A DNA stretch of 12,351 nt from Pseudomonadota bacterium (GTDB lineage: Bacteria; Pseudomonadota; Alphaproteobacteria; Micavibrionales; UBA2020): assembly GCA_023444705.1 (NCBI GenBank), contig JAEXMB010000107.1:1-12351 (forward strand), given 5' to 3'. Within the stretch, counting starts at the first letter, position 1. The number at the start of each line of letters is the position of its first letter. The notes under the pieces were generated by a model, which worked only from the letters and a program-made list of their open reading frames with translations, was not told where the DNA came from and did not search any database. The position numbers were made by a program, and so were the translations under genes. Of this stretch, positions 7,111 through 12,351 are shown in pieces.

Positions 7111-7961
7111 GGCTGTGTCACTCTCAATTCAAGTTTTGCGGCGGCGTCGGGAACGTCCTTGAACTCCGCGCGGATCGGCGCTTCCTCGCCCGAGGCCAGC
7201 GTGCGCCCATCGGCCGGGGCGGGTAGGTTCCACGTCTTGATCAACGCCCCATAGGGACCATAGGCCGTGGCCTTGAGCGCGGGATAGGGCTGCGCGCCCG
7301 GCGAGATATTCGCCAGCTGTGCGGACATGCTCAGGGTTTTCTTATCACCTTCGATCTTGCGCTCGGCCACCAGCGTTGACAGGCGCAGGCCACCGCCTGG
7401 CGTTTGCACCTTCAGGCCGATCGCGCTGTAAAGCGGTGACAATGCCGGGAACTGCTGTACCAGCGGCCCGCGCAACATGACCGCAACACCCAGCGTGACA
7501 AGGAACGGCAGCAAAAAGACGCAAAGCCCCACCGCATGGGCCGACATGCCCATTGGTAGATAGGCAGGCACGTCATCATGCACGGCCGCCTGCGCGGGCG
7601 TTGCGGCACCGACAATGCCTTCGGGAATGGGCGGGCGGTCAGAGGAGAAGGAATATGCCGTCGCATCGGTGCCATGATGCGCGGCGCTCTGGTCAGGCAA
7701 AGGTTCGTCAAAAGACGGATCATAGTCGCCGCCAAACGGCGCGTCGGCGGTGAAGGACAGCGATACGTCTTCCTCCGCGATCGGATCGGTCGTGGTATTG
7801 GGATCAAAATTCTGCGCCGGCAGAACATCGTCGGCAGGCGGCGGGGGCACCGCGCGCCAGACATGGCCACAGGCCACGCAACGCACCTTGCGACCGTTTG
7901 GCCCCAGCGCCAGGTCGTCAAGCTTGTAATTCGTTTCGCATGCAGGGCAAGCGAGGAACAT
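7107..7961 (-). CDS. MJ0042-type zinc-ribbon, single-pass membrane protein (DUF3426-like)
   Basis: The 284-residue protein begins with a zinc ribbon of the MJ0042 type: CPAC at Cys5/Cys8 and CVAC at Cys28/Cys31, followed by GHVW. An acidic, proline-rich linker spans about 38-135. One membrane helix lies near 140-163. The C-terminal part (about 190-284) is a beta-rich domain with NISPGAQPYPALKA and FKDVPDAAAKLELRV, like the DUF3426 domains usually paired with this zinc ribbon. The zinc ribbon should be cytoplasmic and the C-terminal domain periplasmic. Function is not known to me. The start is supported by GGAGAAAG eight bases upstream. It is the first gene of a two-gene unit with the CpdR-like regulator and is divergent from ftsE, an arrangement I recall from other Alphaproteobacteria. 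Confidence 0.85.
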   Translation of the reverse strand: MFLACPACETNYKLDDLALGPNGRKVRCVACGHVWRAVPPPPADDVLPAQNFDPNTTTDPIAEEDVSLSFTADAPFGGDYDPSFDEPLPDQSAAHHGTDATAYSFSSDRPPIPEGIVGAATPAQAAVHDDVPAYLPMGMSAHAVGLCVFLLPFLVTLGVAVMLRGPLVQQFPALSPLYSAIGLKVQTPGGGLRLSTLVAERKIEGDKKTLSMSAQLANISPGAQPYPALKATAYGPYGALIKTWNLPAPADGRTLASGEEAPIRAEFKDVPDAAAKLELRVTQP

Positions 7962-8188
7962 GCGGCGGTCTTTCTCCGGCGTTTTCTATAACACCTTGCC
8001 ATCCGCATCGCGCGGAACACCGGCAGGGCAAAATCCAATGGCATCACATCTTAAATCAGGATAGCATGGGGCCAAATGAAAATTCAGCGTTTTTGTTCCG
8101 GCGGCGCCGTCTTTGACAGCCTTTGCGTGATCTTTTTCACGTAACATGCCCGACAGCGACGCCCGCACGGTTAAGGATAAGGATCGTC
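7962..8188. promoter_or_regulatory. Divergent intergenic region between the zinc-ribbon gene and ftsE
   Basis: Rightwards, a perfect TTGACA lies at 8113-8118, but at the usual spacing only poor -10 boxes follow; TAACAT at 8142-8147 is 23 bases away. Leftwards, TATCCT (8058-8063, minus) with CTGAAT (8082-8087) 18 bases upstream is a weak candidate that would leave a leader of roughly 90 bases. A short open frame of 16 codons (8066-8116, plus) has an AGGA before it but nothing else to support it. Confidence 0.4.
8179..8183 (+). promoter_or_regulatory. Ribosome binding site that sets the ftsE start
   Basis: AAGGA lies five bases before the ATG at 8189, and a second copy of AAGGA lies six bases further upstream. 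This favours 8189 over the in-frame TTG at 8123, whose extra 22 residues do not look like FtsE. Confidence 0.7.
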
Positions 8189-8884
8189 ATGTCTGCCAAA
8201 CCGCCCGTCGTCACCTTCGACAACGTCGGCCTGCGCTACAGCACCGGGCCGGAAGTCCTCAACGACATCAGCTTCAGCCTGCCTGCCGGATCGTTCCACT
8301 TTCTGACCGGCCCGTCGGGTGCGGGCAAGACATCGCTACTCAAGTTGCTTTATCTCGGGCAAAAGCCCACGCGCGGCATCATCACTTTGCTGGGCCGCGA
8401 TCTGAGCAACGCCACGCGCCACCAGTTGCCGGAACTGCGCCGCCAGATCGGCATCGTCTTTCAGGACTTCCGCCTGTTGCCGCATCTCTCGGCCTTTGAC
8501 AACGTCGCCCTGCCCCTGCGCGCGGCGGGCGTGGCCGAAGACGACATCACCCGCAACGTCACCGAGCTGATGAACTGGGTGGAGCTGGGCGAGCGCATTC
8601 ACGCCAAGCCCGCCACGCTGTCCGGCGGGGAGCAACAGCGCGTCGCCATCGCGCGCGCCGTCATCGCACGGCCCAAGCTGCTGGTCGCGGACGAGCCCAC
8701 GGGCAATATCGACCCCGCCATCGGCACCAAAATTCTCTATCTGTTCGAAGAACTCAACCGCCACGGCACCACCGTTGTCATCGCCACCCACGACGAGGAA
8801 ATCGTGCGCCGCTTCAACCACCCCGAGCTGCACCTTGATCACGGCCACCTGCGCGTGATCCCCGCGCGCGCCAGCGCTGCGTAA
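8189..8884 (+). CDS. ftsE: Cell-division ATP-binding protein FtsE
   Basis: The 231-residue ABC ATPase has every catalytic motif: Walker A GPSGAGKT (41-48), Q-loop Gln92 in VFQDFRLLP, signature LSGGE (144-148), Walker B LLVADEP with Glu169, D-loop GNIDP, and the switch His201 in ATHDEE. VFQDFRLLP and the DEPTGNIDP form are characteristic of FtsE. With FtsX it forms a membrane complex at the division site that, by family knowledge, transmits ATP hydrolysis to periplasmic activators of peptidoglycan hydrolases. The ATG at 8189 follows a good AAGGA and gives normal FtsE length. It is the first gene of the ftsE-ftsX-DUF218-plsC run; ftsX follows after 17 bases. Confidence 0.96.
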   Translation: MSAKPPVVTFDNVGLRYSTGPEVLNDISFSLPAGSFHFLTGPSGAGKTSLLKLLYLGQKPTRGIITLLGRDLSNATRHQLPELRRQIGIVFQDFRLLPHLSAFDNVALPLRAAGVAEDDITRNVTELMNWVELGERIHAKPATLSGGEQQRVAIARAVIARPKLLVADEPTGNIDPAIGTKILYLFEELNRHGTTVVIATHDEEIVRRFNHPELHLDHGHLRVIPARASAA

Positions 8885-8889
8885 GAAAG

Positions 8890-8894
8890 AAGGA
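8890..8894 (+). promoter_or_regulatory. Ribosome binding site of ftsX
   Basis: AAGGA is seven bases before the ATG at 8902, in the 17-base gap after ftsE. Confidence 0.7.
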
Positions 8895-8901
8895 TAACAC
8901 C

Positions 8902-9834
8902 ATGTCCGCATCGATCTTTCCCCGCTACAACTACGACATCGCGCTTGAAGACGGCTCGGGCCGCTATCTGGTCAGCGGCATGACGGCGCTGATGGTGTTT
9001 TTCGTCTCGCTGGCATTGGCCGTCAACTTCGCGCTTGGCAACATGACCACGCGCTGGGTGTCGGACCTGACGGGCAACCTGACGGTTGAAATCAAGCCGC
9101 CGATGCCCGCAAGCGACGGCAACCCCACCGCCGCCGACCTTGCCGAATTCAACCAGAAGGTCGCGCGCGCGCTCGACATCGCCAAAAAGCACCCCGCCGT
9201 CAGCGAAAGCCACGCGCTGAGCGAAAAGGAAATCCGTGACCTGATCGAGCCGTGGCTCGATGACCGCGCGGCGCGCAACCTGTTGCTGCCCGCACTGATC
9301 GACATCCGCCTCAAGCCCAATGCCGATACCAGCAAGCTTGAAAAAGACCTCTCCGCCATCAAAGGGCTGAGCATTGACACGCACAGCGAGGCGCTGAGCG
9401 ACATCAAGACCATCGCGCGCAGCCTGCAGGCCTTCGTCATCATCCTGACCGCGCTGATCGTCACGCTGGGCGTGGCGGGCATCGCCGGCATCGTGCGCGC
9501 CAAATTCGCCATCCATCAGGGCGAGGTCGAAACGTTGCATTTGATCGGCGCCAGCGACGATTACATCGCGCGCCAGTTCCGCCGCCATGCGATGGGCGGC
9601 ACCCTGCGCGGCGCGCTGGTGGGCCTTGGCGTCATGATCTTCAGCCTGGTATCCATCGCCGCCGTGACCGACAGCCTGTCGGTGCTGCCCGCCGATGGCG
9701 GTGCGCTGTCCGTTATCCGCTTCGAGCATATGCAATGGCTGGCCCTGCTGGTCACGCCGGTGCTGGCGGGTGCGCTGATCGCGCGCATCACAGCGCAGCA
9801 GACCGTGTTGCGCGCCCTGCGCCAGATGACCTGA
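8902..9834 (+). CDS. ftsX: Cell-division membrane protein FtsX
   Basis: This is the permease-like partner of FtsE, with 310 residues. Membrane helices fall at about 25-45, 176-200, 233-255 and 277-296, the four-helix FtsX layout. The loop between helices 1 and 2 (about 46-175) is the extracytoplasmic domain that contacts hydrolase regulators. The cytoplasmic loop after helix 2 carries HQGEVETLHLIGASDDYIA (205-223), matching the conserved FtsX segment with its LIGA core. Sequence outside these parts is divergent, as usual for alphaproteobacterial FtsX, and the short N-terminal tail lacks the long extension of enterobacterial FtsX. Position right behind ftsE settles the identity. The DUF218 gene starts 10 bases after its stop. 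Confidence 0.93.
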   Translation: MSASIFPRYNYDIALEDGSGRYLVSGMTALMVFFVSLALAVNFALGNMTTRWVSDLTGNLTVEIKPPMPASDGNPTAADLAEFNQKVARALDIAKKHPAVSESHALSEKEIRDLIEPWLDDRAARNLLLPALIDIRLKPNADTSKLEKDLSAIKGLSIDTHSEALSDIKTIARSLQAFVIILTALIVTLGVAGIAGIVRAKFAIHQGEVETLHLIGASDDYIARQFRRHAMGGTLRGALVGLGVMIFSLVSIAAVTDSLSVLPADGGALSVIRFEHMQWLALLVTPVLAGALIARITAQQTVLRALRQMT

Positions 9835-9844
9835 GCATACGGCC

Positions 9845-10513
9845 GTGCTGAACCTTCACCCCGTCCGCAAAAAACCGCCGCGTTTTCGCGCCTTCAGCCT
9901 GACCGGCCAGACGTTGCTGGCCGCGCTGTTCGTGCTGGCGGCGTGGCTTGGCGGGCTTTACGCTTTCACGCGCCCGCTTGATACGCCCCCCGCCCCGCCG
10001 CTGATCGAAGCCGACGCCATCGTCGTGCTGACTGGCGGTAGCAACCGCCTGCAAAAGGGGTTTGAGTTGCTTGACCGCGGCTTTGGCAAACAGCTGTTTG
10101 TCTCCGGCGTTTATCAGGGCGTGGAGGTACGCGAGCTGATCGACCTGATGCACGAGGAAAAGCTCACCCTGCATACCGACGATGACAAGGAACGCATGGC
10201 GCAAAAGGTCGTGCTGGGCTTTGAGGCCAGCAACACCATCGGCAACGCCGAGGAAACCGCCAACTGGATGCGCGGACAGGGTTATCGCACCTTCTACCTT
10301 GTTACCGCGAACTATCACATGCGCCGCGCCCTGCTGGAGTTCCGCCAGAAAGCACCCGACCTCACGCCGCTGGCCTACCCCGTCATCCCCGAAGGGCTCG
10401 ACATGGCCAACTGGTGGCGCAACAAGACGCACCGCGTTCTGATTATCCGCGAATACATGAAATTCCTCTTCGTCCATGCCCGCAGCTGGGTCGACGCCTT
10501 TTTGAAAGTATAA
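9845..10513 (+). CDS. DUF218 (YdcF/ElyC/SanA-like) membrane-anchored protein
   Basis: The 222-residue protein has a basic N-terminus (VRKKPPRFR), one hydrophobic segment at about 20-40 and then a DUF218 domain. Family motifs are IVVLTGG (59-65) with SNRLQKGFELLDRG, QLFVSG (83-88), the SNTIGNAEETANW stretch (129-141) and YLVTANYHMRRALLEF (151-166). Known relatives include E. coli ElyC, which affects undecaprenyl-phosphate and peptidoglycan supply, and SanA, linked to envelope permeability; no activity can be assigned to this one. The start is GTG at 9845 with no clear ribosome site; close spacing after ftsX suggests coupled translation. Placement between ftsX and plsC supports an envelope role. 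Confidence 0.9.
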   Translation: MLNLHPVRKKPPRFRAFSLTGQTLLAALFVLAAWLGGLYAFTRPLDTPPAPPLIEADAIVVLTGGSNRLQKGFELLDRGFGKQLFVSGVYQGVEVRELIDLMHEEKLTLHTDDDKERMAQKVVLGFEASNTIGNAEETANWMRGQGYRTFYLVTANYHMRRALLEFRQKAPDLTPLAYPVIPEGLDMANWWRNKTHRVLIIREYMKFLFVHARSWVDAFLKV

Positions 10514-10519
10514 ACTGCC

Positions 10520-11260
10520 ATGTTCCAGCGCCTGCGCTCCATCGTCTTCACCTTTTTGCTGGTGATCGGGTCATTCGTTCTCAGCATCCTGCTGATGCCC
10601 TTGCTCGCCCTGCCGCAAAAGTTCTGCGTGCCGTGGGTCTCGGCGATTTACGGCGGCTATATCAGCCTGATCGAACGCTATGTGCTGGGACTAAAACTTG
10701 AACTGCGCGGGCTTGAAAACCTGCCCGATGGCAGCCACTACATCATCGCGGGCAAGCACCAGTCCGCTTACGAGACACTCAAGATCCCCTTCATGGCGCG
10801 CCTGAAGCACCCTGTCATCGTCCTCAAGAAAGAGCTGATCTACCTGCCCGGCTGGGGCTTTTACCCGCCGCGCATGGGGCTGATCGCCATCGACCGCGCC
10901 AGCGGCCCAAAAGCCTTGCAACAGATGATTGCAGGTGCCCGCAAAGGATTTGAAAAGGGCCGCCCGCTGTCGCTGTTCCCCGAGGGCACACGCAAAGCCA
11001 TCGGCGCGCCACCCGACTACAAACCCGGCCTTGCCAAGATCTACCGCGACCTGCAGGTTCCCGTGGTGCCGATGGCGCTGAACTCGGGCGTGTTCTGGGG
11101 CCGCAATGAATTCTTCAAACGCGGCGGCACGGTCGTGTTTGAATTCCTGCCTGCACTTCCCGCCGGCATGCCGCCGCTCAAGATGATGGCAGAGCTTGAA
11201 GCACAGACCGAAGCCGCCACCGCGCGCCTGGTCGAGGAAGCGCAACACTCACTGAAATAA
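10520..11260 (+). CDS. plsC: 1-acyl-sn-glycerol-3-phosphate acyltransferase (PlsC-like)
   Basis: The 246-residue protein is a glycerolipid acyltransferase that should convert lysophosphatidic acid to phosphatidic acid at the inner membrane. A hydrophobic N-terminal helix spans about 9-31. Acyltransferase motif I is His80-x4-Glu85 (KHQSAYE) rather than the textbook His-x4-Asp. Motif II contains IDR (124-126), motif III is FPEGTR (153-158), and the motif IV region is VPVVPMALNSG (180-190). I recall KHQSxxE in other alphaproteobacterial members, so the variant is probably functional. It starts six bases after the DUF218 gene and ends seven bases before the convergent aminotransferase gene. Another acyl acceptor, such as a lyso-lipid or ornithine lipid precursor, remains possible. 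Confidence 0.9.
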   Translation: MFQRLRSIVFTFLLVIGSFVLSILLMPLLALPQKFCVPWVSAIYGGYISLIERYVLGLKLELRGLENLPDGSHYIIAGKHQSAYETLKIPFMARLKHPVIVLKKELIYLPGWGFYPPRMGLIAIDRASGPKALQQMIAGARKGFEKGRPLSLFPEGTRKAIGAPPDYKPGLAKIYRDLQVPVVPMALNSGVFWGRNEFFKRGGTVVFEFLPALPAGMPPLKMMAELEAQTEAATARLVEEAQHSLK

Positions 11261-11267
11261 AGGCAGA

Positions 11268-12351
11268 TCAGCCGCCGAGGATTTCCTCAAGCGCTTCGAT
11301 CAGCTGGTCGTTGTCGATCTTCAGCCCGACGGTGATGCGCAGGTGCGTGGGCAGTTCATATGCCCCCATCTGGCGCACGAAAATACCGCGCTCCTTAAGC
11401 GCAAGGCGGATGCTTTCCGCGCGCGCGCCAAAATCCACCAGCAGGAAATTGCCGGCACTTGGATGCACGCCAAGCCCCAGCTGGTCAAGCGCCTGTGCCA
11501 GACGTGCGCGTTCGCGCGTGTTCTTTTCAACCGTCGCCTCGACAAAATCGTCGTCCGACAGCGCCGCGATACCTGCGGCCTGTGCAGGCACGCTGACATT
11601 GAAGGGCCCGCGCAGGCGGTTCATCGCATCGGCCATTGCGGGCGGGAAGTAGCCCCAGCCCAGGCGCAGGGCCGCCAGGCCATGCACCTTGGAAAACGTG
11701 CGCAGCATGACCACGTTGTCATGGCTCGCGACAAATTGCTCGCCCGCGTTATAGTTTGCGTCCTCGACATATTCGGCATAGGCAGCGTCCAGCACGATCA
11801 CCACGTGCGGCGGCACCTTGTCGATCAGGCGCGCGATCTCGCTTGCGGGCAGCAGGCTGCCCGTGGGGTTGTTGGGATTGGCCAGCATGATGATCTTGGT
11901 CTTGTCCGTCACGGCGGCGATGACCGCGTCGATGTCGGTGGTCAGTTGTTTTTCATCGACAGCGACGGGTTTGGCGCCCACGGCCCTGGCCGCGACCGAA
12001 TACATCAAAAAGCCGTGGCGGCTATGCACAACTTCGTCGCCCGGGCCAGCGTAGCCGCGCATGATCATCGAGATCAGCTGGTCCGATCCCGCGCCGCAGA
12101 CGATTTGCTCGACCGGCAGGCTGTATTTGGCGGCGATGGCGTTGCGCAGGGCGGTGGCGTTGCCATCGGGATAGCGGTTGAGGTCATCCGCCGCCGCCAG
12201 ATAGGCCGCACGCGCCAGCGGGCTGCATCCGCGCGGGTTTTCGTTCGATGCCAGGCGCACGGGTGTTACGCCCGCCGCCATACGGCCCTCGCCGCCGACA
12301 TAAGGGCTGAGGTCAAGAATACCCGGGCGGGGCTGGGGTGCGGTTGCGGAC
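11268..12351 (-). CDS. hisC: Histidinol-phosphate/aromatic aminotransferase, HisC family (start at the window edge)
   Basis: This is a PLP-dependent class I/II aminotransferase. The frame stays open to the right edge: an internal ATG at 12281 exists, but 23 conserved-looking residues precede it (PRPGILDLSPYVGGEGR), as in HisC. The partial first codon ends in G and is followed by SATAPQP, so the true start is probably an ATG just two bases beyond the window, for about 361 residues. Landmarks are SNENP, NPNNPTG, DAAYAEY, the PLP lysine in FSKVHGLAALRLGW (codon 11688-11690) and NFLLVDFG. Family members act in histidine synthesis or in tyrosine/phenylalanine synthesis. I recall hisC beside a prephenate dehydrogenase gene in related genomes, so an aromatic role is plausible; the upstream gene is outside the window. 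Confidence 0.93.
   Translation of the reverse strand, partial: SATAPQPRPGILDLSPYVGGEGRMAAGVTPVRLASNENPRGCSPLARAAYLAAADDLNRYPDGNATALRNAIAAKYSLPVEQIVCGAGSDQLISMIMRGYAGPGDEVVHSRHGFLMYSVAARAVGAKPVAVDEKQLTTDIDAVIAAVTDKTKIIMLANPNNPTGSLLPASEIARLIDKVPPHVVIVLDAAYAEYVEDANYNAGEQFVASHDNVVMLRTFSKVHGLAALRLGWGYFPPAMADAMNRLRGPFNVSVPAQAAGIAALSDDDFVEATVEKNTRERARLAQALDQLGLGVHPSAGNFLLVDFGARAESIRLALKERGIFVRQMGAYELPTHLRITVGLKIDNDQLIEALEEILGG

Noticed and set aside
7986..8168. 60-codon minus-strand frame in the intergenic region before ftsE
   Set aside because: It has no ribosome site, no recognisable motif, and overlaps the likely promoter region of two well-supported genes.
8123..8188. N-terminal extension of FtsE from a TTG at 8123
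   Set aside because: The extra 22 residues are unlike FtsE, while the ATG at 8189 has AAGGA at good spacing.
8839..9735. 298-codon minus-strand frame
   Set aside because: It mirrors ftsE and ftsX and has no ribosome site or known motif.

Overview
The window looks like chromosomal DNA from a GC-rich alphaproteobacterium. The main reasons are a TIGR02302-type low-complexity membrane protein directly behind lysA (that family is known to me only from Alphaproteobacteria), a CpdR-like single-domain response regulator paired with an MJ0042-type zinc-ribbon protein, and that pair lying divergent from ftsE-ftsX. I cannot fix the order or genus; a Rhodospirillales- or Micavibrio-like relative is a guess. 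I saw no tRNA, rRNA, CRISPR array, insertion sequence or phage gene.

Layout, left to right. (1) 1-539, minus: a membrane-anchored TlpA-type thioredoxin, cut by the window edge. (2) 637-4618, plus: a tightly overlapping run of a small proline-rich lipoprotein, lysA (diaminopimelate decarboxylase) and the large TIGR02302/DUF4175-like protein with a Gln/Met-rich domain outside the membrane. (3) 4639-6585, minus: a stand-alone 648-residue secreted, cysteine-rich protein with three tandem four-cysteine modules and a C-terminal segment resembling a beta/gamma-crystallin motif. It has its own AT-rich promoter and is the only clearly accessory gene here. (4) 6721-7961, minus: a zinc-ribbon/one-TM protein and the CpdR-like regulator, overlapping by ATGA. 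(5) 8189-11260, plus: ftsE, ftsX, a DUF218 (YdcF/ElyC-like) membrane protein and a PlsC-like acyltransferase, closely spaced. (6) 11268-12351, minus: a HisC-family aminotransferase, convergent with plsC and probably missing only two bases of its start codon.

Most genes converge on the cell envelope: lysA removes the meso-diaminopimelate used in peptidoglycan to make lysine, FtsEX controls septal peptidoglycan hydrolysis, DUF218 proteins are tied to envelope and undecaprenyl-phosphate metabolism, PlsC makes phosphatidic acid, and TlpA proteins handle extracytoplasmic thiols. CpdR proteins act in cell-cycle proteolysis, which fits the divergent placement beside a division transporter. The best candidates for something undescribed are the secreted cysteine-rich protein (4639-6585) and the TIGR02302 protein (2162-4618), whose family has no function known to me. 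The rest is ordinary core-genome content.
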